Shown one piece after another: positions 57,100 to 64,000 of a DNA stretch of 64,000 bases. The notes beneath the pieces are model-generated. The model saw nothing but the letters and a program-made list of their open reading frames with translations. It ran no database searches and had not been told where the DNA came from. Both the position numbers and the translations under genes were made by a program. The DNA comes from PALSA-278 sp963760285 (GTDB lineage: Bacteria; Acidobacteriota; Terriglobia; Acidiferrales; UBA7541): positions 124,001 through 188,000 of the forward strand of contig CAVXCI010000001.1 in NCBI GenBank assembly GCA_963760285.1. Reading direction: 5' to 3'. Every line of letters starts with the position of its first letter. Position 1 is the stretch's first letter.

Positions 57100-58130
57100 A
57101 GCAACCCCGCAGTCTGGGGGTATCCCATCATGGCGTTGAAGTTTTGGACCGCCTGGCCGGCGGCGCCCTTTCCCAAATTATCCAGGCAGGAAACGATGAC
57201 CAGCCTCTGCCCGTCCGGGCTCAGCGTGAAACCTATGTCGCAAAAATTCGTATGCACCACGTGCCGCAACTCCGGCAATTCTCCCGCGGGATGAATGCGC
57301 ACCATGGGCCGCTCGGCATAAAATTCAGCATAGAGAGCCGCGACATCCTGCCTGGTGCGGGAAGGAGAGAGCCGCGCATACAAAGTGGAAAGAATGCCGC
57401 GCTCCAGAGGCAGCAAATGGGCGGTGAAGAATAATTCATCAACGGAAAGTCCCAATTGACCCGCAATTTCCGGCGTGTGGCGGTGGGTGAAAACGCCGTA
57501 GGCGCGAAAATTCTCATTCACTTCCACAAAATGAGTTTCGCGTTTCGGTTCCTTGCCCGCGCCGCTGACTCCCGATTTGCAGTCGCAGACCAGCATGGAG
57601 CCGCGGTCGATCCATCCCGCCTGAATCAGCGGCCGCAATCCAAGAATCACGCTGGTGGCATAACATCCGGGATTGGCCACCAATTGCGCCTCGGGAAGCA
57701 GGCGGTCGTAAACCTCCGGCAAGCCGTAGACGGCTTTGGCCAGCACGTCCGCCGAGGCGGGCGCCAATTTGTACCATTCCGCGAAGATTTTGGGATCCTG
57801 GAACCGGAATGCTCCGCTCAAATCCACCACGCGCAATCCGGCAGCGAGGAAATCAGACGCCAGTTCCAGCGAGGCTTCATGCGGCGTGGACAAGAAAACC
57901 GTATTCGCGCCGCTAGCGATGACCGCCTGAACCGAAAACGGCCGGCAGGGAGCCTCGCCCCATCCGCGCAATTGTGGAAATACCTGGGAGAGACACTTCA
58001 CATCGGGCTGACTGTCGCGCAGGAAGAAAACCGGCCTCTGTGTCCACGGATGGCGGAGCAGCAATCGCGCCAGCTCGAATCCGGCGTATCCCGTGACTCC
58101 CACGACCGCGACGCGCGCCAGGGCGGTCAT
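57096..58130 (-). CDS. argC: N-acetyl-gamma-glutamyl-phosphate reductase
   Basis: 344 residues. NADP-binding VAVVGVTGYAGFELARLLLR. The catalytic cysteine is in LVANPGCYATSVILGLRPLI. The conserved region CDCKSGVSGAGKEPKRETHF and the His in FTHRHTPEIAGQLGL follow. It reduces acetylglutamyl phosphate to the semialdehyde. Its start overlaps the argR stop by four bases. Confidence 0.96.
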   Translation of the reverse strand: MTALARVAVVGVTGYAGFELARLLLRHPWTQRPVFFLRDSQPDVKCLSQVFPQLRGWGEAPCRPFSVQAVIASGANTVFLSTPHEASLELASDFLAAGLRVVDLSGAFRFQDPKIFAEWYKLAPASADVLAKAVYGLPEVYDRLLPEAQLVANPGCYATSVILGLRPLIQAGWIDRGSMLVCDCKSGVSGAGKEPKRETHFVEVNENFRAYGVFTHRHTPEIAGQLGLSVDELFFTAHLLPLERGILSTLYARLSPSRTRQDVAALYAEFYAERPMVRIHPAGELPELRHVVHTNFCDIGFTLSPDGQRLVIVSCLDNLGKGAAGQAVQNFNAMMGYPQTAGLL

Positions 58131-58594
58131 TTCAATTTCTCCTCAATGCGCTTTTGAATAGCCGCGCAGACTTTCTTCGACGCGGTAATGATCAGGATGG
58201 TGTTGTCACCCGCAACGGATCCGGCAATTTCCTTCCAATTTTCTCCGTCCAATGCCGCGGCAAGGGGAGAAGCTCCGCCCGGCGGAGTTTTCAACACGAG
58301 CAGATTCTGCGCCGGACGCATGTCCAGGAGGAATTCCCGCAAGGCGCGCGCCAATGACGTGGCGCCCGCGGCTTCTTCGGCTTCCAGCGAGAGCGAGCGA
58401 TACCCTTCCCCGGTCTTCACGAGTTTCAAATCGTGGATATCGCGGGAAAGAGTCGCCTGGGTGACACGCACTCCCAGATGACCCAGGCGGCGCCGCAAGT
58501 CATCCTGATTGGCGATAGCGCTATCCGCGATGATCTTCAAGATCTGGCCCTGCCGAAATCGTTTCTGTGCGCCCATCGGAAAGTCATGTTGCAT
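58127..58594 (-). CDS. argR: Arginine repressor ArgR
   Basis: 155 residues (149 if the in-frame ATG at 58576 is used). The N-terminal winged helix has KRFRQGQILKIIADSAIANQ, then DDLRRRLGHLGVRVTQATLSR with the recognition helix ATLSRDIHDLKLVKT. The C-terminal hexamerisation domain ends SVAGDNTILIITASKKVCAA, the arginine-binding SVAGDDTIL-type motif. Being first in the operon, it represses its own transcription with the rest. The ATG at 58594 lies inside ARG box 1, which favours the later start. Confidence 0.92.
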   Translation of the reverse strand: MQHDFPMGAQKRFRQGQILKIIADSAIANQDDLRRRLGHLGVRVTQATLSRDIHDLKLVKTGEGYRSLSLEAEEAAGATSLARALREFLLDMRPAQNLLVLKTPPGGASPLAAALDGENWKEIAGSVAGDNTILIITASKKVCAAIQKRIEEKLK

Positions 58595-58625
58595 TAATAT
58601 TCATGTACACGTAATTTTATACATG
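58589..58625 (-). promoter_or_regulatory. Tandem ARG boxes upstream of argR
   Basis: Two 17-18-bp boxes on the minus strand: CATGAATATTAATGCAA (58589-58605), nearly identical to the Bacillus-type ARG box consensus CATGAATAAAAATGCAA, and CATGTATAAAATTACGTG (58608-58625), a weaker copy. Their centres are about 20 bp (two turns) apart, as needed for an ArgR hexamer, and they cover the -10 box and transcription start. Confidence 0.8.
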
Positions 58626-58643
58626 GCGGTCGAAGCCTGTCAA
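58616..58643 (-). promoter_or_regulatory. Sigma70-type promoter of the arginine operon
   Basis: TTGACA (58638-58643) and TATAAA (58616-58621) separated by 16 bases, with an extended TGTATAAAAT. It is embedded in ARG box 2, so ArgR binding would block RNA polymerase. Confidence 0.75.
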
Positions 58644-58708
58644 CACAAATGCACTGTAATCCTCCGGGATGCGCACAGGACTGAGCGGAAAAAAACAGGC
58701 GGAAAAAA

Positions 58709-59287
58709 CTATCGCGAGGAGGCGGCGGGCGCAAGGCCGTCGCCGGATTTTTTGTAGGCGCGGCCGCACGGGCAGGCGAGATCTTGCGGAATTTTTGCTC
58801 CGCATTCGCACATATACCCGGAAATGCGGGCCGGGTTTCCCAGGACCATGGCGAAATCCGGAACGTCACGCGTGACCACGGCGCCAGCGCCGACAAAACA
58901 AAAACGGCCCAGGGTGACGCCGCACACGATGGTGGCATTCGCTCCAATCGAAGCGCCTTCACGCACCAAGGTGGAGGAGAGCGATTCCCTCCCCTTCTTA
59001 ACGGCCGCGCGCGGATTGCGGTCGTTGGTAAAGACCGCGTTGGGGCCGACGAAAACGCTGTTCTCAATCGTGACGCCGTCCCACAACGCCACGCCGTTTT
59101 TCAAGGTGACATCGTCACCCACGGCAACGCCGGACTCGACAAACACGTGGTCACAAACATTGCAGCGCTTTCCAATCCGCGCGCCGTCCATCACATGCGC
59201 AAAGGCCCAAATGCGCGTGCCTTCGCCAATGTCCGCGGATTCGACCAGCGCCTGAGGATGCACATGGTTGGAATTGCGTGGGGCCAT
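58709..59287 (-). CDS. Left-handed beta-helix sugar N-acetyltransferase (WbpD/WlbB-like)
   Basis: 192 residues from MAPRNSNHVHPQALVESADI. Hexapeptide repeats build the beta-helix: GEGTRIWAFAHVMDGARIGK, CNVCDHVFVESGVAVGDDVT, LKNGVALWDGVTIENSVFVG and CGVTLGRFCFVGAGAVVTRD. The closing VLGNPARISGYMCECGAKIP and the zinc-like C-terminal CECGAK...ACPCGRAYK are typical of UDP-2-acetamido-3-amino-2,3-dideoxy-glucuronate N-acetyltransferases. Together with the Gfo/Idh/MocA gene 1.5 kb upstream it suggests part of the diNAcManA route, but the aminotransferase is not in view. It follows the sugar transferase by 25 bp. Confidence 0.82.
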   Translation of the reverse strand: MAPRNSNHVHPQALVESADIGEGTRIWAFAHVMDGARIGKRCNVCDHVFVESGVAVGDDVTLKNGVALWDGVTIENSVFVGPNAVFTNDRNPRAAVKKGRESLSSTLVREGASIGANATIVCGVTLGRFCFVGAGAVVTRDVPDFAMVLGNPARISGYMCECGAKIPQDLACPCGRAYKKSGDGLAPAASSR

Positions 59288-59312
59288 GGTTACACTTTTT
59301 GGCGGGCGGTGT

Positions 59313-60707
59313 TCAGCGACCGGTTCCGGAGAGAACGGTAGGCACGGTCTTCGCCAAGAGAACCAGGTCGCGGCCGGGGGTCCAGTTGTGGAGGTATTCG
59401 ATGTCCAGGCGAACCATGTCGTCGAAGGAAAGGTTGTTCCGCCCATTCACCTGCCAGGTGCCAGTAAGGCCGGGCGGCCCTTCGAAACGCTCTTTGTGCC
59501 ACTCGTCATAGGATTCCACTTCGTAGGGCAGGGCGGGGCGCGGGCCGACGAGACTCATGTCCCCAATCACCACGTTAATCAATTGCGGAAGTTCATCCAG
59601 GCTGAATTTGCGGAGCCAGCGGCCCACCCATGTGACGCGGTTATCATCCACGATTTTGTAAGCACGCTCGCCATTCTTTGCATTATAGGGCTTGTTCTTA
59701 ATCCATTCCTTCACATAAGAGCGGTGGACCGTATCGTCCGTGTCCATATGCATGGTGCGAAACTTGAAGAGCCGGAAAATCCTGCGCTTGTAGCCCACGC
59801 GTTCCTGAATAAGCATGGCCGGTCCGCGAGAATCCAGACGGATCGCCAGAGAAATTAGAGCCATAAACGGCAACGCGATTACGAGGAGAATTGCGCCGAC
59901 GACACGGTCCACGAAGCTCTTGGCGAGGAGATTAAAGCCGGAAATGGCTGACCGTCTGGGGGCGATCAGCGGGACTTCAGCGAACGAAAACGCCTCCGTG
60001 GGCCATCCGGATGCAGGATCTCTCCCGGGGACGAGCTGCCAGGGGACCCCAAAGCGGCGGAAGACCTCCAGAACGGGAGCAAGGTATTGCAAAGAAACCT
60101 CCGAGGGCGCGAGGACCACTTCATCAGGACGCTGCTCCCGCAGCGTCTGCATAACGGCAAGGCTGGAGACTTCTGTCTCCGGAATCTCAATGCGAATCAC
60201 TTCGCAGCCCAGCGAGTTTTTCAGGGCTTTCTCCAACGTAAGCCCCGCGCCTTCCTGACCCAGTATAAGAATTTTGCCGGGACTCTCCTGGCCCGTGAGC
60301 CAGAAGGAGAGGCGGGGTACAAAGCTGCGCAGCAGCATGGTGATCACGGAAAGGAGAAAAACAAAGGGCAAAAGGAAGGAGGAATCCACTTGAGCGCCCG
60401 ACGAATAAAAAATCGTGCCCAGAAGCAACGCCGCCAGGGCAGCACCAAGCAGTATTCTTAGGAATTCGTCCCACAATACCGCCTGGACCTCATGCGCATT
60501 CACCTGGCGGAGGGAACCTTCCCAGATCAACGCTAGGGCAACCAGCAACGCCGAGGCAGAAGCCAAAGGATGGGAAGCAGAAATGTGAACTCCGGGAAGA
60601 CCTCCGCCGAGGCGGAGGGCCTGCGCCACACCGATAGCCAGAAAGAAAGCGATAAAATCGCTGATGGCCAGTGAGCGTTTATAGTCTCGACAAAGCGAGC
60701 AGATCAT
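59313..60707 (-). CDS. Polyprenyl-phosphate glycosylphosphotransferase (WcaJ/PglC type)
   Basis: 464 residues. Four or five N-terminal helices ([51 protein letters not shown]), then a Rossmann-like CoA-binding-type middle ([20 protein letters not shown]), then the catalytic domain with a re-entrant helix ([20 protein letters not shown]). The motifs [54 protein letters not shown] and [17 protein letters not shown] are diagnostic. It places the first sugar-1-phosphate on undecaprenyl phosphate, starting a surface polysaccharide. Confidence 0.93.
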   Translation of the reverse strand: MICSLCRDYKRSLAISDFIAFFLAIGVAQALRLGGGLPGVHISASHPLASASALLVALALIWEGSLRQVNAHEVQAVLWDEFLRILLGAALAALLLGTIFYSSGAQVDSSFLLPFVFLLSVITMLLRSFVPRLSFWLTGQESPGKILILGQEGAGLTLEKALKNSLGCEVIRIEIPETEVSSLAVMQTLREQRPDEVVLAPSEVSLQYLAPVLEVFRRFGVPWQLVPGRDPASGWPTEAFSFAEVPLIAPRRSAISGFNLLAKSFVDRVVGAILLVIALPFMALISLAIRLDSRGPAMLIQERVGYKRRIFRLFKFRTMHMDTDDTVHRSYVKEWIKNKPYNAKNGERAYKIVDDNRVTWVGRWLRKFSLDELPQLINVVIGDMSLVGPRPALPYEVESYDEWHKERFEGPPGLTGTWQVNGRNNLSFDDMVRLDIEYLHNWTPGRDLVLLAKTVPTVLSGTGR

Positions 60708-60806
60708 CGCGAATCGCAGTTCTCTAAGACCGACCTCTTTGAAACAACCCTAGAGTATAAACCGCAAGCCGCGCGGAAGTTGCAAGAAAACTGAAGAGTG
60801 CGAGTT

Positions 60807-61862
60807 CTACCTCCCGCCGGCGGAAGCAGCCAGCGCAAGATTGCGGCGATGGCCATTCGACCCGGGCGCGCTCAATTCAACATAGGCCCCGTTATTCTCC
60901 ATGGACCGGCAAGCGGCTTCGACGACTTTGACGACGGCGGAGCCCTGCACGCCGTCGGTCAGTGGCTTCTTCCCCGTTTCGACGCAGTCCAGGAAGTGCT
61001 GAATTTGCGTGAAAAGAGGCTCGGTTGACTCCAGATTCGGCGAGATCATTTCGCCAGTGCGGTAGGTGAGCTGATATTCTCCATAGGAGTTAGGATTGCG
61101 CATTTTCACGCCGCTGTTGTATAGCCGAATCTTTTCATTGGGAACCGTTTCGTCATAGACAACCATGCGGCGGCTGCCCACAACCACGGTGCGCCGCAAC
61201 TTGCTGGGCGCCAGCCAGCTCACTTCCATGTTGGCGATGATCCCCGACGGGAATTCACAGCTTATGGAGGCCACATCCACAAGCCGGCCGACGCAGGCGC
61301 GTCCGATGGTGGCGACGCGGGAGGGCATCTCCCCCAGCCAGTAGAGAAGCATGGAGACATCGTGAGGAGCCAGATCCCAGACCACGTTGACGTCCTTGCG
61401 ATGGATTCCCAGGTTTACGCGGGAGCTGCTGATGAAATATATTTTGCCCAGCTGGCCCGTCTCCATATATCGCTTAATCTTCCGCACCGGAGGACTGTAT
61501 ACAAACGTATGCCCCACCATAAGGACCTGTCCCATGCGATCCGCCGTTGCGACCAGATCCGTTGCCTCGGCCGACGAATTGGTCATCGGCTTTTCGACAA
61601 AAACGGATTTTCCCTGGAGCAGCGCGGCTTGCGCCACGGCGTAATGGCTGGAAACAGGAGTGGCCACCATGATGGCGTCACACCGCTTGATTAATTCCTC
61701 CAGGCTGGCGGCAGCGACGACGGATTGGAATCTGCGGGCCACTTTCTGGCTTTTTTCGCGGTCGAGGTCATAACACACAAGTGTCTTGCACCGGTTCGTC
61801 TCCACCAGGTTACGAATCAGGCTGGGGCCCCAATAGCCGCAACCCACAACTCCGATGTTCAT
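60807..61862 (-). CDS. Gfo/Idh/MocA-family oxidoreductase
   Basis: 351 residues from MNIGVVGCGYWGPSLIRNLV, an ATG preceded by AAGGGAACGGC that decides against the upstream start at 61925. N-terminal Rossmann domain, then GKSVFVEKPMTNSSAEATDL with the EKP active-site motif, and the catalytic His in WDLAPHDVSMLLYWLGEMP. The GYWGPN-like start is characteristic of WbpB/WlbA-type UDP-GlcNAcA 3-dehydrogenases. In a polysaccharide context, 3-oxidation of a UDP-sugar acid is a reasonable guess. Confidence 0.85.
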   Translation of the reverse strand: MNIGVVGCGYWGPSLIRNLVETNRCKTLVCYDLDREKSQKVARRFQSVVAAASLEELIKRCDAIMVATPVSSHYAVAQAALLQGKSVFVEKPMTNSSAEATDLVATADRMGQVLMVGHTFVYSPPVRKIKRYMETGQLGKIYFISSSRVNLGIHRKDVNVVWDLAPHDVSMLLYWLGEMPSRVATIGRACVGRLVDVASISCEFPSGIIANMEVSWLAPSKLRRTVVVGSRRMVVYDETVPNEKIRLYNSGVKMRNPNSYGEYQLTYRTGEMISPNLESTEPLFTQIQHFLDCVETGKKPLTDGVQGSAVVKVVEAACRSMENNGAYVELSAPGSNGHRRNLALAASAGGR

Positions 61863-61941
61863 GCCGTTCCCTTTCGTTTGTGCGCGGGACATGTTAGCAC
61901 TCGCCAAGTAAATCCTTCGCCGCAATGAACAGTCTTGCTAT

Positions 61942-63033
61942 CTATGCCCGGCTCGATGCGTCCGAATATGAGGATTTATATTGGCGCAACGGACCTGATC
62001 CCACAAGCTTGAGTATCTGACCGATTATGAATTCCTTCGTGGCGGATCGCGCATGCAGTGGCATGGCTAGAGCGGGACGCTTCTCCACGGTGATTCGTTG
62101 CACATCTTGGGGAGTCTGCAGGAGCCTCAAACGCCCCGCCGTAGCGAGCGCCTGGTCGGCGGCTCCCAGTTTGCCCGCGAAAACACTGTAGGCGTCCACG
62201 CCGAGCAAGGCAGCTTCGCGTCCCATGGTGCCGCCACCGCTGAATACGGCGTCGGCGTAATGCATCAGGCTCAGGGCATCAATGGCGCTGTCCGGCATTA
62301 TGAATGGCGCACGCTGAACATCGGACGAAGAAGCCCGAAGAGCCGCAGCCTGCTCCCGCGTACGGGGCAAAATAACCACCTGCGCACCGGCCTCCTCGCG
62401 GAGCCGCGAAATCAGCGCGTGGAAGAGAACCTCCGACTGGTGACAGTTATAGTGCGCCCAGGAAGCGGGCGGACGGGCAATCACAATCACTTTTTCCCGG
62501 TCTAAATTCAAAGCGGACAGAACTGCCGGGTCGGGCTGGAGATCGTATACGTAAACCTCTTCCTTGAAGCCGGGATACCGCACAACCTTGCCATGGCCCT
62601 CACGAATTGCGCCAAGCCGGTCATCGGGAATTACGGAAGGGATCAGAACTTTCGTGGAAAGCATGTGGAAGACGCGGGATGAAGCAAATTCATAGTCGTA
62701 CAGAGCCATGCTGGGAATACCCAGGCCCCAGGCCGCCAGGGTCTGAGCCCGGGATCCATGGCTGATGGCCGCCGCCGGCTTCACGCCGCGCATGCGATTC
62801 ATCAGTTGGATAGAGCGGTTTACCGTGGCGCCAATCCGCGTGGGGGTGCTGCCCGGTGTGCGGTGTTTGCCGACCGTGGCGAAGTTGAGGCCGTATTGCC
62901 GCGCCAATTCCTCGGTCTGCGAAAAAGAACGAACCGTCAGGATGGGCTCCAGCCCCTCTTCCGTCAGACGGCGGATGATCGGCGCGAAAAAGTGGACGTG
63001 CGGCGAATTGTCAAGATCGATCCAGACCTTCAT
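61942..63033 (-). CDS. DUF354 protein (GT-B-like fold)
   Basis: 363 residues. The DUF354 signature KVWIDLDNSPHVHFFAPIIR opens the protein. AAISHGSRAQTLAAWGLGIP, VLIPSVIPDDRLG, KVVRYPGFKEEVYVYD and VFSGGGTMGREAALLGVDAY follow, resembling the nucleotide-sugar end of GT-B glycosyltransferases such as MurG and WecB-like epimerases. The reaction is unknown. Its start overlaps the asparagine-synthase stop by ATGA, so the two are in one operon. Confidence 0.88.
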   Translation of the reverse strand: MKVWIDLDNSPHVHFFAPIIRRLTEEGLEPILTVRSFSQTEELARQYGLNFATVGKHRTPGSTPTRIGATVNRSIQLMNRMRGVKPAAAISHGSRAQTLAAWGLGIPSMALYDYEFASSRVFHMLSTKVLIPSVIPDDRLGAIREGHGKVVRYPGFKEEVYVYDLQPDPAVLSALNLDREKVIVIARPPASWAHYNCHQSEVLFHALISRLREEAGAQVVILPRTREQAAALRASSSDVQRAPFIMPDSAIDALSLMHYADAVFSGGGTMGREAALLGVDAYSVFAGKLGAADQALATAGRLRLLQTPQDVQRITVEKRPALAMPLHARSATKEFIIGQILKLVGSGPLRQYKSSYSDASSRA

Positions 63034-64000
63034 GAGGTTTGTACGGAGGCTGAATTCCGGACTGGATGCGGAGAATTGAGCCTGCTCCCTTCATATGAGT
63101 GTTCGAGAAATGTCTGCTGCCAAATCTCGAGCGTGAGAAGCGCCCAAAGCTGATAAGTGTGATCGTTTTCCCCTGATTCATTTTCCCGCAACATTCGGCC
63201 AACAACCCCGGAATCAAATCGCCCGCGGCGCTGCACTCGTTCCGGGGACAGGAGGTCATGCAGCATCTCCCGCGCCTCGCCCCGCAACCAGGAGCGCACT
63301 GGCAGGCCAAATCCAGCTTTTCGCCGTCGTATCACTCCGCCAGGCAGAATACCATTCATGGCCTGTCTCAATAGGTACTTTTGTGTTGCCCCGTGGATTT
63401 TTAGGCCGGGAGGGACTGCAAGTAGAAAATCCACGAGTTCGTTGTCTAGAAATGGCACGCGGACTTCAATGGAGCACGCCATGCTCAGTTTATCAGAATA
63501 TGCCAGATTTAAATCAGGCAGAAAGGTCCTGGCATCCAAATATAGTAATCGGTTAAGGGACTCTTCGCCGAGGCATTCGGAGAAGAGTTGCTGGAATTGG
63601 CGCGTGGGACTCGCTTCCGAAAGAAGCGCGCGAAAGCCGGGTGAGAACAAAACCGAGAGGTCATCCGCTGAGAAATACGACCGCAGGGATGCATATTGGT
63701 CTTCTTCGCTCTGGCCGGCGATGCGCAGAAGTTTCGACGCGTAACGGGAGAAGGCGGAAGTGAGTCCCGGCGCGATCCCCGGCACAGATTCCTTGTGCCC
63801 GGCCAGGAAGCGCAACAATCCCGGGAGCACAACTTCACGCGCGCTGCGGGGCAGCTTGCGCAACATGCGCGTGAGCTTGAGGGCCAGATGCACACGATAC
63901 CCTCCCAGGAGTTCATCGCCTCCCTGTCCGCTGAGAAGAACGGTGACCTCGGGCTTGGCAGCCTTGCATATCAGATAGGTGGCAATGGCGGCGGGATCGG
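63030..64000 (-). CDS. Asparagine synthase-family protein, C-terminal part (cut by the window edge)
   Basis: At least 323 residues of the synthetase domain, open to the right edge. The ATP-pyrophosphatase site is VTVLLSGQGGDELLGGYRVH. The aspartate/AMP region is LYLDARTFLPDLNLAYSDKL with SMACSIEVRVPFLDNELVDF, and the end is QKYLLRQAMNGILPGGVIRR plus RRRKAGFGLPVRSWLRGEAR. The glutaminase half lies outside. Such AsnB paralogues in polysaccharide clusters probably amidate a sugar acid rather than aspartate; this is inference from the context. Confidence 0.9.
   Translation of the reverse strand, partial: DPAAIATYLICKAAKPEVTVLLSGQGGDELLGGYRVHLALKLTRMLRKLPRSAREVVLPGLLRFLAGHKESVPGIAPGLTSAFSRYASKLLRIAGQSEEDQYASLRSYFSADDLSVLFSPGFRALLSEASPTRQFQQLFSECLGEESLNRLLYLDARTFLPDLNLAYSDKLSMACSIEVRVPFLDNELVDFLLAVPPGLKIHGATQKYLLRQAMNGILPGGVIRRRKAGFGLPVRSWLRGEAREMLHDLLSPERVQRRGRFDSGVVGRMLRENESGENDHTYQLWALLTLEIWQQTFLEHSYEGSRLNSPHPVRNSASVQTS

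Overview
The window is a high-GC chromosomal segment (about 60% by eye) from a Gram-negative heterotroph, most likely an Acidobacteriota. The evidence is an Oar-like TonB-dependent receptor with an N-terminal carboxypeptidase-regulatory-like domain, two secreted PQQ-type beta-propellers, a Gld-like ABC module with a DUF4340 protein, and an aa3/caa3-type oxidase cluster with two adjacent subunit III genes. No rRNA is present, so the phylum is an inference.

Layout. 0-14 kb: start of a 2-oxoacid dehydrogenase E1 gene cut by the left edge, a membrane-fused spermidine-synthase-like protein, a zinc alcohol dehydrogenase, a mitomycin-repair-like pair (mrfA helicase, mrfB exonuclease), a secreted metalloprotease, an HD-GYP response regulator, a DUF4010 membrane protein and a DCC thiol protein. 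13.8-18.4 kb: cytochrome c oxidase cluster ctaC-ctaD-coxIII-ctaE-ctaF plus a small membrane protein. 19.8-25.5 kb: gap-pgk-(PQQ propeller)-tpiA-secG-tRNA-Leu. 25.6-33.9 kb: assorted metabolic genes, tRNA-Gly and the ABC/Gld-like module. 37.7-44.3 kb: a molybdenum oxidoreductase with cytochrome b, the TonB receptor, msrB and a lineage-type secreted protein. 46.3-49.6 kb: a PQQ propeller and a GT39-like transferase. 49.7-58.6 kb: a complete, tightly overlapping arginine operon argR-C-B-D-F-G-H-A-J behind one sigma70-like promoter covered by two ARG boxes. 58.7-64 kb: surface-polysaccharide genes, cut by the right edge.

Two accessory elements interrupt this background. One (34181-37665) is bounded by about 137-bp imperfect terminal inverted repeats, each holding two copies of a 16-bp motif exactly 65 bp apart. 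It has no transposase and carries an HNH-like zinc protein, a broken VRR-NUC nuclease, a one-helix membrane protein and small ORFs. The other (44394-46304) is bounded by a perfect 134-bp direct repeat that includes the 3' half of tRNA-Lys. It has no integrase and carries a predicted PD-(D/E)XK nuclease (Mrr-like Q-x-K), a small protein and a secreted protein. Both are recombinase-less elements with nuclease cargo, and they are the most interesting part of the window.

Caveat: several genes that should be functional (ctaC, ctaD, the ABC ATPase and permease, the TonB receptor, the glycoside-hydrolase-like gene) are split over several frames while keeping every catalytic motif. At two places one G in a homopolymer restores the frame. 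These look like indel errors clustered at 15.7-18.9, 31.7-33.9 and 39.5-41.9 kb rather than true pseudogenes. Genes from 20 to 31 kb and from 46 to 64 kb are intact.
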